Positions 51,311 to 61,058 of a stretch of 64,000 bases of DNA are shown piece after piece. How positions within the stretch are numbered: position 1 is the stretch's first letter; each line of letters starts with the position of its first letter. Origin of the DNA: Pseudomonadota bacterium (GTDB taxonomy: Bacteria; Pseudomonadota; Gammaproteobacteria; Steroidobacterales; Steroidobacteraceae); assembly GCA_018241505.1 (NCBI GenBank), contig JAFEDS010000017.1:248001-312000 (forward strand), in the 5' to 3' direction. Below the pieces are notes generated by a model. It had not been told where the DNA came from. It ran no database searches and worked only from the letters and a program-made list of their open reading frames with translations. A program made the translations under genes and the position numbers.

Positions 51311-53110
51311 TTAACCGGCTCCAACCGCAAACAACCCCATCTGCGACAACGGTGACGGCACCACCTTCGGCACCATCACAGACAGGTCGGTAATCTCATT
51401 CCCCACTGCCAACATGCAGGAGCATCCGGCCTTCGCCTTCGCCGCCCGCTTGGTCGCCTGCAGCGCATCGGCAACTTCCTCCGCGGTGACCGGCTTGCGG
51501 CTATCGATCTCAACAGCCGCAATCGACGCACTCAACAAGGGGAACCGCCGCGCCACACCGTCCCGATCGACTCCGTCCAGGCCGCCCGCCTTGCGGTGCT
51601 CAACGGAATGGAAGTTGGCCAGCGAAGCTTCGAGCTCTTCCACAATGGCCGTGAGCCGCAGCGACCAGTCCTGGCTGCGCATGAGAAACACAAAGTCATC
51701 GCCGCCGACGTGTCCCACAAAGTCAACACGGGGGCGCGCCGCATGTGTCACTACCTGCGCAACGTGCAGCAGCACCTGGTCCCCACGCGCATAGCCGTAC
51801 GCGTCATTGAACGCTTTGAAGTGATCGAGGTCGAGGTGGCAGGCGACGAACGAACGCCGGCACGCGAGCCATTGCGCAATATGGGTTTGAATCTCGCGAT
51901 TGCCCGGTAGCCCGGTCAAGGGATTCGACTGTTTAGCCGCCTGAATCTGCTGTGCCGTGATGTGCCGCAGCAGGTCAATGGTGCGCCCCATTCCCAGGTA
52001 ACGCCCATTGCGCGTAACGATGAAGTCATCACGCGGACGTCCCGCGGTGCGGGCCGTAACGAGCCGGCTCACCTGGTCCAAGCGCGCCCGGGCATCAATC
52101 TGGACGGCCGCGCGATTCATTACGCTGGCCACCGGCTTGCGGTTGTAGACCTCCGGATGCAACGGCCGACTGAGGAAAATCAGCAGATCGTCGCGATGAA
52201 CCATTCCGATCGGTCGTTCCTTTTCGAGCACGGCCAACGCAGTCCAGGTCGGCTCCTTGCGGAACATCTCCACGACGTCGGCAACACTCACGGCCGCATC
52301 GACGCCGGGAATCTGAATTACGAGGTGTCCGGCGCAATCCGCGGTGATCCCGGCCTTGGCTGTTTCGAGCGATTCCAACATCGCCATATCAAGCGTGGGC
52401 GAACGCGCAGGTTGGCCGAAGAGGTAGCCCTGGAGGTAGTCAACGCCAAGCTCGAGTGCGAGCGCAAACTGCTCGCGATTCTCGACACCCTCGGCGATGA
52501 TCCGACAACCGGTAACGCGCCCCATGTCCACGACCGAACGTAGAATCTCGGTGCGTACTGCGTCCTGCTCGACTCCGGCGACAAAGTACCGGTCGACTTT
52601 CACGTAGTCCGGACGAATGGCGGACCAGGTCTTCAATCCGGATGAGCCGGCGCCCAGGTCATCGATGGCAATGTCGCAACCCAGCGCCCGCAACGGCACT
52701 ACCGCTGCAGCCAGTTGAGTCTCATCCTCACTGAGACCGTGCTCTGTCAGCTCAATGACCACATCGTGCGGGTCGATCCCGGCGTTTGACAGCCGGTCGG
52801 CCAGCCACTCGGGAAAGTCGTCCCAATCCAGCAGCGTCTGCGGCAAGACATTCACAAACAGCCGGCCCTTCAAGCGCAAACGCCGGTAGCTCGCCAACGC
52901 CGAATCAATACAGGCGCACTCGAGCTCGGTGCTCAGGCCGCTCTTGGCCGCCAGTGCAATCAGTGCAATCGGTGAATTCAGGCTGTGGTGATCAGGCCCA
53001 CGCGTCAACGCCTCGTAGCCAATCGGCTCGCGGGTCGCACCGTCGAGGATCGGTTGAAAGACTGTGTGCAAGGCCCCGCTTGCGAGCAGCGTTCTTATCG
53101 GGTCTGCCAT
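51311..53110 (-). CDS. EAL-CBS-GGDEF cyclic-di-GMP protein
   Basis: A 599-residue signalling protein. The N-terminal EAL phosphodiesterase domain keeps the catalytic residues (YEALTRGP, FVNVLPQ, VIELTEHG, AIDDLGAGSSG, VKVDRYF, AEGVENREQ). Residues about 260-400 form a pair of CBS domains (PIGMVHRDDLLIFLSRPLH, VASVMNRAAVQID). The C-terminal GGDEF domain reads HVGGDDFVFL, with Asp at the third catalytic position. It has no transmembrane segment. The CBS pair may sense nucleotides and switch synthesis or breakdown. The start at 53110 opens directly into the EAL domain. Confidence 0.92.
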   Translation of the reverse strand: MADPIRTLLASGALHTVFQPILDGATREPIGYEALTRGPDHHSLNSPIALIALAAKSGLSTELECACIDSALASYRRLRLKGRLFVNVLPQTLLDWDDFPEWLADRLSNAGIDPHDVVIELTEHGLSEDETQLAAAVVPLRALGCDIAIDDLGAGSSGLKTWSAIRPDYVKVDRYFVAGVEQDAVRTEILRSVVDMGRVTGCRIIAEGVENREQFALALELGVDYLQGYLFGQPARSPTLDMAMLESLETAKAGITADCAGHLVIQIPGVDAAVSVADVVEMFRKEPTWTALAVLEKERPIGMVHRDDLLIFLSRPLHPEVYNRKPVASVMNRAAVQIDARARLDQVSRLVTARTAGRPRDDFIVTRNGRYLGMGRTIDLLRHITAQQIQAAKQSNPLTGLPGNREIQTHIAQWLACRRSFVACHLDLDHFKAFNDAYGYARGDQVLLHVAQVVTHAARPRVDFVGHVGGDDFVFLMRSQDWSLRLTAIVEELEASLANFHSVEHRKAGGLDGVDRDGVARRFPLLSASIAAVEIDSRKPVTAEEVADALQATKRAAKAKAGCSCMLAVGNEITDLSVMVPKVVPSPLSQMGLFAVGAG

Positions 53111-53371
53111 TTGACGTAAGGTGAGCGTCGAAGACGCTAAAGGTACCTTCGTCCCGCGCCGTGTTGTGTGACCCAATCAGCACACCCGCACGTACGCATC
53201 ATGAAAATTTTGTGACGAGCCTGCTTTGAGCCGCTGCACCATCCACGGCACACATTTCACCAAGTTGCCGTTCCGGGACCCCAGGTCGGTATCCGCTGCG
53301 TGGAGTGGTTGGTTAGACTGCGACATCAAAAGGTGCCAGGACGCACCCAACCGAAGGAGGAATCCAAGAAC
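53111..53371. other. Divergent intergenic region before the OFA transporter
   Basis: No gene is evident in these 261 bases. They hold the promoters of the EAL-CBS-GGDEF gene and the transporter. The ribosome-binding site AAGGAGG for the transporter lies at about 53354-53360. I see no distinctive operator. Confidence 0.4.
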
Positions 53372-55018
53372 ATGGCCACCTCAGAAGCGCTCCCTGTTCC
53401 AGGTTTCCTTGCACGCGAGCGAACGATCGCCGGACCCGGCTTCAGCCGTTGGCTGGTGCCGCCCGCGGCCCTGGCCATTCACCTCTGTATCGGCATGGCG
53501 TACGGGTTCTCCGTATTCTGGCTGCCGCTATCCAAGGCGATCGGCATCACCGAGTCGGTGGCCTGCCCTGCGGACATCAGCTTTATAGGCCGCCTGACTT
53601 CCACCACCTGCGACTGGAAACTGAGCATGCTGGGGTGGACCTACACCATCTTCTTCATATTTCTCGGCTCGGCAGCCGCCATCTGGGGCGGTTGGCTGGA
53701 GCGCGCGGGGCCCCGCAAGGCGGGCGTCGTGGCAGCTTTCTGCTGGTGCGGCGGCCTGGTGATCTCCGCATTCGGGGTCATGATTCACCAGCTCTGGCTG
53801 ATGTGGCTCGGCTCCGGAATCATTGGCGGCATCGGCCTCGGTCTCGGCTACATCTCGCCCGTCTCCACCCTCATCAAGTGGTTTCCGGATCGCCGCGGCA
53901 TGGCCACCGGCATGGCCATCATGGGCTTCGGCGGCGGCGCCATGATTGGAGCGCCGCTGGCGGACAAGCTGATGAAATACTTTGCGACGCCGCAGTCGGT
54001 CGGCGTATGGGAAACCTTCCTCACCCTCGCCGCCATCTACTTCGTGTTCATGATCGGGGGCGCCCTGAGCTACCGCGTGCCGCCCGAAGGCTGGCAGCCC
54101 GCGAACTGGAATCCCGCGAAGGCCAAAGCGCAGAAGCTGGTTACTGACAAGCATGTTCACTTGCACACAGCCTGGCGCACCCGGGACTTCTGGTTGATGT
54201 GGGGTGTCCTGACTCTGAACGTGAGCGCCGGAATCGGCATCCTCGGTATGGCCTCACCGTTGTTGCAGGAAGTCTTCGGCGGCAGGTTGATTGGTGTCCA
54301 GGCGACTTTCGATCAGCTCACCCCGGCACAGAAATCCCAGATCGCCGCCATTGCCGCCGGCTTCACCGGTCTGCTCTCCTTGTTCAATATCGGCGGCCGC
54401 ATCTTCTGGGCTTCGCTCTCTGACCGCATCGGCCGCAAGGTCACCTACGCCGTCTTCTTCCTGTTGGGTATCGCGATCTATGCATCGGTACCGGGAATTG
54501 CACTCACCTTCAATCTGGCGCTGTTTGTCGCGGTGTTCTGTGTGGCTCTGTCGATGTACGGCGGCGGATTTTCCACCATCCCTGCGTACCTGGCCGACAT
54601 ATTCGGTACGCGCATGGTCGGAGCGATCCACGGACGCATACTGACCGCATGGTCAACCGCCGGAGTCCTCGGACCCGTGCTCATAAACTACATCCGCGAC
54701 TACCAGCTCGATCACGGCGTCGCGAAGGCACAGGCCTACAGCCTGACCATGTACATCCTCGCCGGCCTGTTGGTATTGGGATTCATTTGCAACCTGCTGA
54801 TCAAGCCCGTGGATCCCAAGTACTACATGAGTCCTGAAGAGATCGCCGCAGAGGACAGGACATTGAAGGCGCAGAACGGCCGGCCGGTCACGGCCTCACC
54901 CGGTGCCGGAGAAGCCTCGGCGGGCTGGCTGATACCGGCAGCCTGGCTCGCAGTCTGGATACCACTGGGCTGGGGCGTCTGGATGACACTGCAAAAGGCC
55001 GTGCTGTTGTTCAAATAG
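53372..55018 (+). CDS. OFA-family MFS transporter (oxalate/formate-antiporter-like)
   Basis: A 548-residue major facilitator with twelve helices and an unusually long cytoplasmic end. OFA features are the N-terminal FSRWLVPPAALAIHLCIGMAYGF and the GIGLGLGYISPVSTLIKWFPDR motif, the inter-domain GGAMIGAPLADKL, and the second-half GRIFWASLSDRIGRK and FSTIPAYLADIFG. The family includes oxalate/formate antiporters and other monocarboxylate carriers; substrate unknown. Start at 53372 follows AAGGAGG. Confidence 0.92.
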   Translation: MATSEALPVPGFLARERTIAGPGFSRWLVPPAALAIHLCIGMAYGFSVFWLPLSKAIGITESVACPADISFIGRLTSTTCDWKLSMLGWTYTIFFIFLGSAAAIWGGWLERAGPRKAGVVAAFCWCGGLVISAFGVMIHQLWLMWLGSGIIGGIGLGLGYISPVSTLIKWFPDRRGMATGMAIMGFGGGAMIGAPLADKLMKYFATPQSVGVWETFLTLAAIYFVFMIGGALSYRVPPEGWQPANWNPAKAKAQKLVTDKHVHLHTAWRTRDFWLMWGVLTLNVSAGIGILGMASPLLQEVFGGRLIGVQATFDQLTPAQKSQIAAIAAGFTGLLSLFNIGGRIFWASLSDRIGRKVTYAVFFLLGIAIYASVPGIALTFNLALFVAVFCVALSMYGGGFSTIPAYLADIFGTRMVGAIHGRILTAWSTAGVLGPVLINYIRDYQLDHGVAKAQAYSLTMYILAGLLVLGFICNLLIKPVDPKYYMSPEEIAAEDRTLKAQNGRPVTASPGAGEASAGWLIPAAWLAVWIPLGWGVWMTLQKAVLLFK

Positions 55019-55078
55019 TGCCGGCGGCACTTCGAGTAGAATCCGCGACGCTGAAGTCCAGCGTCGCGGAGTTTTTCG

Positions 55079-55609
55079 ATGGCAGAGGTTGAGATTCACA
55101 CCGGGCACCACGACCACTCGGGCGATACGTTCGCGCAAAAGGTCGGGGTTGCAGTTGGCGTCATCGGCATCATCCTCGCCGTCGTCACCATTGGGTCCCA
55201 TCGCGCTCATAACGCTGCCGTCATCAACCGGACTGAAGAGAATGACCAATGGTCGTTCTACCAGGCGAAGAAAAACCGGCAGCAGGTACTGGAAGTGGGA
55301 GCGGATCTGGCGCGCTCATTGACTGCCGACGAAAGCCGCGTGCAGGCCATCGTCGACAAGTACACGAAGCAGAGCGCGCATTACGCAGAAGAGACCAAGG
55401 AAATCGAAAAGGAAGCCCGCCTCAAACACGACGAAACTACTCGTGAGGAAGGGCGCGCGGTGCGCCTCGACATTGGCGAAGGATTCCTGGAGCTGGGACT
55501 GGTGATGTCGTCCCTCTACTTTCTGTCGAAGCGCAAATTCTTCCCGGTGATTGGCCTCACCGCGGCCGCCATCGGCACCGTGCTCGGCGTTATGGGCTTT
55601 CTGGCGTAA
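55079..55609 (+). CDS. DUF4337-family membrane protein
   Basis: A 176-residue protein with one N-terminal helix (VGVAVGVIGIILAVVTIGSH), a long charged coiled-coil-like soluble region (TEENDQWSFYQAKKNRQQ through EETKEIEKEARLKHDE) and one C-terminal hydrophobic hairpin ending GLTAAAIGTVLGVMGFLA. This is the DUF4337 layout; function is unknown. Its 3' end overlaps the convergent DUF4184 gene by 20 bp. Confidence 0.88.
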   Translation: MAEVEIHTGHHDHSGDTFAQKVGVAVGVIGIILAVVTIGSHRAHNAAVINRTEENDQWSFYQAKKNRQQVLEVGADLARSLTADESRVQAIVDKYTKQSAHYAEETKEIEKEARLKHDETTREEGRAVRLDIGEGFLELGLVMSSLYFLSKRKFFPVIGLTAAAIGTVLGVMGFLA

Positions 55610-56378
55610 GGAGCGGGCGGCGGCGGCTCAACAGGACTGCGACACCGGCCGCAAGGTACAGCGCCCCAAAGCAGCCGATCGTACGGGTCAGAAGCAAATA
55701 CGCCATGTGGTAGTAGCTGACACCGGGGTTCGCGTGCAAGGCCGCCAAAGCGCGAGAACCGCCAATCACCAGTGAGCCGAACGCCAGCAGCACCAGCAAC
55801 CACCACTGCGCGCCCGGCCGCGCCGAGTCCGTAGCGACCTCATCCGGAACCCGCTTCAACAAAGTCCAGAACCACAGGGCGAGTACCACCAGCCCGAAGA
55901 CCGAGCTGAGGTACTGCAACAAATGGCTGGTTTCGGTGTCCCAGCCGAAAATGGACACGGGGGCACTGAGCGCCGCGACCCGTTCCGCCGTCCAACCTGT
56001 CTGGTGGGTTACCGAATCCCAGGCAATGTGGGTCCAGGCGCCAATGAGAATCGAGAACAGCGCAATGGGCCAGTGCAGCGGCCGCTCATAGAAACGCTCA
56101 ATGGATCTCAGGCAGGTATACCGCGCTCGTGCCCCGAGCAGGACGGTCAAGGGTTCCTTCAACAGCAGCGTGGCAATGAGAATTGCCATTCCCATGGGCA
56201 CGTCGACTGTAAACGACGAGCTCAGGGTGTGCGTCTCCGGGAAATACTTGCCGGTCCAGGAGGGCAGGAAATACGGGGCATCGGGCACCATGCTGCCGAT
56301 GATGAGGGGAACCGTCTGAAGGAATCTGGAGCGGCGCAGCGGCAGAATCGCGGCCGGGTGCGCAAAAGTGAATGGCAT
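55590..56378 (-). CDS. DUF4184-family membrane protein
   Basis: A 262-residue multi-pass membrane protein beginning MPFTFAHPAAILPLRR, followed by VPLIIGSMVPDAPYFLP and HIAWDSVTHQTGW, the His/Asp-containing signatures of DUF4184 (related to metal-dependent hydrolase-like membrane proteins). Function is unknown. Confidence 0.87.
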   Translation of the reverse strand: MPFTFAHPAAILPLRRSRFLQTVPLIIGSMVPDAPYFLPSWTGKYFPETHTLSSSFTVDVPMGMAILIATLLLKEPLTVLLGARARYTCLRSIERFYERPLHWPIALFSILIGAWTHIAWDSVTHQTGWTAERVAALSAPVSIFGWDTETSHLLQYLSSVFGLVVLALWFWTLLKRVPDEVATDSARPGAQWWLLVLLAFGSLVIGGSRALAALHANPGVSYYHMAYLLLTRTIGCFGALYLAAGVAVLLSRRRPLLTPESP

Positions 56379-56478
56379 AACGTCAGGAAGACTCGCAGAT
56401 ATTGGCGGTACCCCGCAAGTCTTTGGCCCCGGGGATGGGGCCCAGTGCTCACTGGGCCCCTCCTGCCGCCGGCTGTCC

Positions 56479-57066
56479 TCAACCTACCCGGCCATTGTGC
56501 TTCTTGCGATAGACGCGGGCGCTCTGCCGGTTCTCCGACCGCTGGATGCGGCCCTGCTCACGCGCGCCAACGTGTCCATTGGCGGCAGCGTTCGCTTCCT
56601 TCCGGTCAACATGGGCCTGGCCGCGCTCCAATGAGCCAACTTCGTGGTTGGTCAGTGAGCCGTTGTTGATGCCGTTCGCAACCCGCTGCTGTTGGTTGAC
56701 ATTCCGCTGTACGTCGGCCTGCATCCGCTGCGAGGACGCGGAGTTGGGATTTCCGCCGATTCCATTGTGCTTGTCGGCGGCGATGGTGGCACTGGCGCGG
56801 TTCTGGGCGGCGGTGAGTCGCGCCTGCTCGCTCGCGCTCATGGAGCCGTTACGCAGGTCGTGGGCTTCCATCTTGTCAATGTGTTGCTGCTGACGTTCGA
56901 GCTGGCCGGCTTCGCGCGTCGACAACTGGCCGGACTTCAGGCCATTCTCGATGCGCTGCTGTTGGTTCACGTCACGCTGTTGGTCCTGCTGCACTGTCTG
57001 CGCGAAGGCAGCCGTGCTCAACCATCCGGCGGCAATGACTCCCAGGCTCACTGCAGTTCTTTTCAT
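56479..57066 (-). CDS. Exported Gln/Asn-rich two-repeat protein
   Basis: A 195-residue protein with a signal peptide (AVSLGVIAAGWLSTAAFAQ). The mature part is two copies of a ~75-residue helical unit: NVNQQQRIENGLKSGQLSTR-like and NVNQQQRVANGINNGSLTNH-like, each continuing with LERxQxHxDxxE and ending near KHN. The composition is hydrophilic and charged, rich in Gln, Asn, Ala and Arg. I do not know a defined function. The ATG at 57066 starts the signal; the frame upstream is not supported. Confidence 0.8.
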   Translation of the reverse strand: MKRTAVSLGVIAAGWLSTAAFAQTVQQDQQRDVNQQQRIENGLKSGQLSTREAGQLERQQQHIDKMEAHDLRNGSMSASEQARLTAAQNRASATIAADKHNGIGGNPNSASSQRMQADVQRNVNQQQRVANGINNGSLTNHEVGSLERGQAHVDRKEANAAANGHVGAREQGRIQRSENRQSARVYRKKHNGRVG

Positions 57067-57201
57067 GATGCACTCCACGCAAGCAAAGTTTTCGTAGCAC
57101 ATGCTACTGAACTGTAACAACGTGGAGGCCGCGAGCCGGTTGACTCGTGCGCCGCCCGGGAGCCGCGCCTGCCGCACGCCTGAACCGCGACTGAATTGGA
57201 C

Positions 57202-57936
57202 TTATTTCCGCCGTGCTGGCCGGGCCCGGCGCCGCGCGGTTGACGCAGCAGCGGCGATCTTCAGCGGATGTCCCTGCGACTCCCACAGCCGCAAGCCCCC
57301 CGCGAACGCGTTGTCGTTATCCCCCAGGCGCTCATTCGGCGCCAACGTCTTCAGGCGTTTGGCATTACCACCGCCAATGACCACGTATTCAACCTCCAGT
57401 ACCTGCGACAACTGATCAACCACCGCCCGCACTACCTTGCGCCACTTCTTGGTGCCCATGCGCAAGCGGCCCCGCTCACCAACATAGTCCTCGTAAGTCC
57501 TGCCGTGTTTGTACGGCATGTGCCCCAGCTCCATCGGCTCGATTACACCGTCAATGATCAGCGTCCCACCGAGCCCTGTGCCCAGTCCGAGAAACAACAT
57601 CCGGCCGCCGGCATAGCTGCCCATGGCCTGCATGGTCGCATCATTGATCAGCCGCACCGGCTTGCCGAAGGCCTGCTCGAAATCGAAGCCCACCCAGCCC
57701 GGTCCGAGGTTGTGGGGATCGGCGGTAATGTGGTTGTGGAACACCAGGCCTGGATAGCCGATGGAAACAGCATCGAAGCGCGACTGCGGCACGCGGCTTG
57801 CGACACCCTCCGCCATCTGCTGGGCGGTCATGTCCGGCCCCGAATCGAATCGGTCAATGGCGCCCTTGGGCCCGATACGGAACTTCACGTGCGAGCCGCC
57901 CACGTCAATGACCAGTATGCGCTTGGGTGTTTTCAT
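57202..57936 (-). CDS. ppgK: ROK-family polyphosphate glucokinase
   Basis: A 244-residue ASKHA-fold kinase. Phosphate-1 is ILVIDVGGSHVKFRIG, phosphate-2 is LGLGTGLGGTLIIDG, and the sugar-binding ELGHMPYKHGRTYEDYVG matches PPGK. PPGKs phosphorylate glucose with polyphosphate or ATP. Other ROK sugar kinases are an alternative. A perfect -10 lies so close that the mRNA may start at the AUG (see separate entry). It is divergent from the beta-repeat protein. Confidence 0.86.
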   Translation of the reverse strand: MKTPKRILVIDVGGSHVKFRIGPKGAIDRFDSGPDMTAQQMAEGVASRVPQSRFDAVSIGYPGLVFHNHITADPHNLGPGWVGFDFEQAFGKPVRLINDATMQAMGSYAGGRMLFLGLGTGLGGTLIIDGVIEPMELGHMPYKHGRTYEDYVGERGRLRMGTKKWRKVVRAVVDQLSQVLEVEYVVIGGGNAKRLKTLAPNERLGDNDNAFAGGLRLWESQGHPLKIAAAASTARRRARPARRK

Positions 57937-57942
57937 CCAACT

Positions 57943-57948
57943 ATTATA
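57943..57948 (-). promoter_or_regulatory. Perfect -10 TATAAT just upstream of ppgK
   Basis: On the minus strand TATAAT ends 7 bases before the ppgK ATG (57936). A transcript starting the usual 6-8 bases after the -10 would begin at the start codon, so ppgK may be leaderless. No ribosome-binding site is visible between them, and the -35 is weak. Confidence 0.5.
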
Positions 57949-58052
57949 ACGAAGTCGATTTGACGCGCCGTGACGTCGGTTTACCGCCGACGCTCTTTGC
58001 ACCGACGGCCGACACGTCGCAGAATACCGTTCCCGCAGCATGGAGCACCGCA

Positions 58053-58730
58053 ATGTCACGACCGAGTGTTTTGTATCCGGTGGCCGCGCTGATCCTGGCG
58101 TGGGCAGCCGGCCCCGCCCTTGCCGACGACGATGACGCTCACGACAGAGTGCTCGGGTCGGTGCACGTTGAGGCGGGCGAACATACGAACAAGGCAACCA
58201 CCGTAAACGGTTCAATCGACATCGGTGCCAACGCGGTCGTCAAACACGCGGAAACGGTCAACGGCAGCGTGACCGTCCATGAAAATGCAACAGTAGATGC
58301 TGTTGAGACCGTCAACGGCTCGATCGACCTCGCCACCGGTGTGCGTGTTGCCGGAAAAGTCGAGCTGGTCAACGGCAAAATCACCGTGGGACGCGGCACT
58401 GACATTGGCGGCAAGCTCAGCAGCGTCAACGGCGAAATCCGCCTCACCGCCGCCCATGTCGGCGGCGGCATCGAAACCACCAACAGTAATCTGACGGTGG
58501 GCGCCAACTCGCGCATTGAAGGGGGCATTCTCTACAATGAAACGAGCGAAAGCTGGTTCAGCTTCTTCGGCAAACCCAGCCGGCCGCGAGTCATCATCGA
58601 GCCGGGCGCCGTGGTCACGGGCGAGCTGGATTTCCGCCGCGCGGTGGATCTCTATGTCAGCGATCGCGCGAACATCGGAACCGTGAAAGGCGCCACCGTC
58701 CACAAGTTCAGTGGCGCGCTCGTCAATTAG
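58053..58730 (+). CDS. Exported VNG-repeat beta-helix protein
   Basis: A 225-residue protein with a signal (MSRPSVLYPVAALILAWAAGPALA) and then about six ~19-residue repeats of the form ETVNGSIxVxxNAxVxxA, for example TTVNGSIDIGANAVVKHA and ETVNGSVTVHENATVDAV. This suggests a parallel beta-helix like bactofilins or polymer-forming proteins. The C-terminal part (RVIIEPGAVVTGELDFRRAV) continues the pattern with a non-repeat insert. Function unknown; likely an exported structural or assembling protein. Confidence 0.78.
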   Translation: MSRPSVLYPVAALILAWAAGPALADDDDAHDRVLGSVHVEAGEHTNKATTVNGSIDIGANAVVKHAETVNGSVTVHENATVDAVETVNGSIDLATGVRVAGKVELVNGKITVGRGTDIGGKLSSVNGEIRLTAAHVGGGIETTNSNLTVGANSRIEGGILYNETSESWFSFFGKPSRPRVIIEPGAVVTGELDFRRAVDLYVSDRANIGTVKGATVHKFSGALVN

Positions 58731-58844
58731 CGCGGCATTAGCCGCGCGGAGCCCGGGCTTCGTTTCCGCCAGCAAAAAGCGCGGTTTTTGCTAGCTGCGT
58801 GGTGCAAGGCGCCTACGGCGCGTTGGCCGCGCGGAGCCCGGGCT
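58730..58844. repeat. Hairpins and a 19-bp direct repeat between the beta-helix and fhs genes
   Basis: GCGCGGC (58730-58736) and GCCGCGC (58741-58747) form a hairpin starting at the last base of the beta-helix protein's stop codon. AGCAAAAA (58771-58778) pairs with TTTTTGCT (58785-58792), a good bidirectional terminator candidate. GCCGCGCGGAGCCCGGGCT occurs at 58741-58759 and again at 58826-58844, just after the fhs stop. Confidence 0.6.
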
Positions 58845-58847
58845 CCG

Positions 58848-60524
58848 CTAGAACAGGCCGCTCACCTTGCCATTCTCATCAATGTCGATGGCAGCGGCGG
58901 CCGGCACCTTCGGCAGGCCGGGCATGGTGAAGATGTCACCGCAAATGGCCACAATGAATTCCGCTCCGGCTGACAACCGCACTTCGCGAATGTTCAGCCG
59001 GTGACCGGTGGGCGCGCCGCGCAGTTTCGGATCGGTGGAAAAGGAATACTGTGTCTTGGCAATACACACCGGATAGTGCCCGTAACCGGACTGTTGGAAT
59101 TTCTCGATCTGGGCGCGCACCTTGTCATCCGCCGCAATATCCGCGGCGTGATAGATCCTGGTCGCCACCTCCCGGATCTTGTCCCACAACGGCGTCGCGT
59201 CGCTGTACACAAACCGGAAGTCGTTCGGCTCTTCACACAGGCGCACCACCTCGTGAGCGAGGTCCACGGCGCCCTTGCCGCCTTCCGCGAAATGCCGCGC
59301 CAGCATGACCTTCACGCCCTTGGGCGCCACGAGGTCCACCAGTTTGCGGATCTCGTTCGGCGTGTCTTCGGCACGCTGGTTGATGGCGACGACACAGGGC
59401 AACCCATATTCGCCGCGGATGTTGTCGATGTGGCGGTTGAGGTTGGCGACACCGGCATCGAGGGCCGCGAGATTCTCCCGCCCCAGGTCGGCGACTTCAA
59501 CACCACCGTGATATTTCAACGCACGGATGGTCGCGACAATGACACTTGCCGCCGGCTTCAGGCCCGCCTTGCGGCACTTGATGTCAACAAACTTCTCAGC
59601 ACCGAGGTCCGCACCGAAACCCGCTTCAGTCACGACGTAGTCAGCGAGCTTCAAAGCCGTCCGCGTGGCCATCACCGAGTTGCATCCGTGCGCGATATTG
59701 GCGAACGGGCCACCATGAATGAAGGCCGGGTTGTTCTCCAGAGTCTGCACCAGGTTTGGCGCAATCGCGTCCTTCAACAGGACCGTCATTGCGCCATGGG
59801 CGTTGAGGTCGCGGGCGAGAATGGGTTTGTGTGCGATGGTGTAGCCGACGACGATTCGACCCAGGCGCTCCTTGAGGTCCGCGAGGCTGCTCGCCAGGCA
59901 GAAAATCGCCATCACTTCCGAGGCGACCACAATGTCGAAACCATCCTGGCGCGGAAAGCCATTGCCGGCGCCGCCGAGTCCGGCCACGGTCGAGCGCAGC
60001 GAGCGGTCGTTGGTATCCAACACGCGCCGGATCGTGATACGGCGCAGGTCAAAGCCCAACTCGTTGCCATGGTAGATATGATTATCCACCAGTGCCGCCA
60101 GCAGGTTGTTGGCCTGCGCGATGGCATTGAAGTCGCCGGTAAAATGCAGGTTGATGTCTTCCATCGGCACCACCTGCGCGTAGCCGCCGCCGGCAGCGCC
60201 GCCTTTCATGCCGAACACGGGCCCGAGTGCGGGCTCACGCAGGCAGATGAGGGTCTTCTTGCCGATGAGGTTGAGGGCATCCCCCAGTCCAACGGTCGTA
60301 GTCGTTTTGCCCTCGCCCGCCGGCGTTGGCGAGATGGCAGTCACGAGTACGAGCTTGCCATCCGGGCGCCCGGACAGGCGGCGTACGTAGTCGAGGGAGA
60401 CCTTGGCCTTGAAGCGGCCGTAGGGTTCGAGACTGTCTTCAGGGATTCCCAGCCGCTCGCGGGCCAACTGCAGGATGGGTTGTAGCTTTGCCTGTTGCGC
60501 AATGTCAATGTTCCGAAGTGTCAT
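58848..60524 (-). CDS. fhs: Formate-tetrahydrofolate ligase
   Basis: A 558-residue one-carbon enzyme joining formate to tetrahydrofolate using ATP. The P-loop is [20 protein letters not shown], followed by [22 protein letters not shown] split by position, and the later [16 protein letters not shown]-like helix with family residues. It is the usual length. The ATG at 60524 gives the canonical start region; an extension upstream would overlap hemJ. It is divergent from hemJ with 45 bp between. Confidence 0.96.
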   Translation of the reverse strand: MTLRNIDIAQQAKLQPILQLARERLGIPEDSLEPYGRFKAKVSLDYVRRLSGRPDGKLVLVTAISPTPAGEGKTTTTVGLGDALNLIGKKTLICLREPALGPVFGMKGGAAGGGYAQVVPMEDINLHFTGDFNAIAQANNLLAALVDNHIYHGNELGFDLRRITIRRVLDTNDRSLRSTVAGLGGAGNGFPRQDGFDIVVASEVMAIFCLASSLADLKERLGRIVVGYTIAHKPILARDLNAHGAMTVLLKDAIAPNLVQTLENNPAFIHGGPFANIAHGCNSVMATRTALKLADYVVTEAGFGADLGAEKFVDIKCRKAGLKPAASVIVATIRALKYHGGVEVADLGRENLAALDAGVANLNRHIDNIRGEYGLPCVVAINQRAEDTPNEIRKLVDLVAPKGVKVMLARHFAEGGKGAVDLAHEVVRLCEEPNDFRFVYSDATPLWDKIREVATRIYHAADIAADDKVRAQIEKFQQSGYGHYPVCIAKTQYSFSTDPKLRGAPTGHRLNIREVRLSAGAEFIVAICGDIFTMPGLPKVPAAAAIDIDENGKVSGLF

Positions 60525-60569
60525 CGGCTCATCGTCCCTTCTTGCGAAAACGAGTACCTTAGCCAACGT

Positions 60570-60986
60570 ATGCTCTGGCTCAAAGCTTTTCATGTGGTCT
60601 TTGTGGTGACCTGGTTCGCCGGGTTGTTTTACCTGCCCAGACTGTTCGTTTATCACACAGTCGCGACCGACGCGGTGAGCCTGGAGCGGTTCGTTGTCAT
60701 GGAGCGCCGCCTCTTCGCCATGATGACGCTGGGGGCAACCCTGGCGGCCGTGTTCGGAATTTCCATGATCGTGGCGCGGCCCGGCTACTTGTCCTTCGGC
60801 TGGCTGCACGCGAAATTGACTCTGGTGGCAGCGCTGATCGTGTACCACATCTGGTGCTACTTCCTGATGGCCGCGCTGCGCGAGGGACGCAACCGGCATT
60901 CGCAGCGCTGGTTCCGGATGTTCAATGAGGCACCGGCCCTTCTGCTCATTGGGATCGTGATCCTGGCGGTGGTGAAGCCTTTCTGA
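60570..60986 (+). CDS. hemJ: HemJ-type protoporphyrinogen oxidase
   Basis: A 138-residue four-helix inner-membrane protein. HemJ features are [20 protein letters not shown] with YLPRLFVYH (His residues implicated in haem binding) and the [18 protein letters not shown] helix carrying the conserved Lys. It converts protoporphyrinogen IX to protoporphyrin IX. The ATG at 60570 is preferred to a longer frame from 60495 that overlaps fhs. Confidence 0.93.
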   Translation: MLWLKAFHVVFVVTWFAGLFYLPRLFVYHTVATDAVSLERFVVMERRLFAMMTLGATLAAVFGISMIVARPGYLSFGWLHAKLTLVAALIVYHIWCYFLMAALREGRNRHSQRWFRMFNEAPALLLIGIVILAVVKPF

Positions 60987-61058
60987 TGTCGCCAAACGGC
61001 GACGCCCCTCAATGGTTACAATACTCCCGGCCGGCCGCCTTACCCCCCGCCGGCTGAG

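Noticed and set aside
59001-60485. A 494-residue open frame on the plus strand opposite fhs
   Set aside because: It lies antisense to a well-conserved formate-tetrahydrofolate ligase and reads as an uninformative Arg/Gly/His-rich shadow protein.
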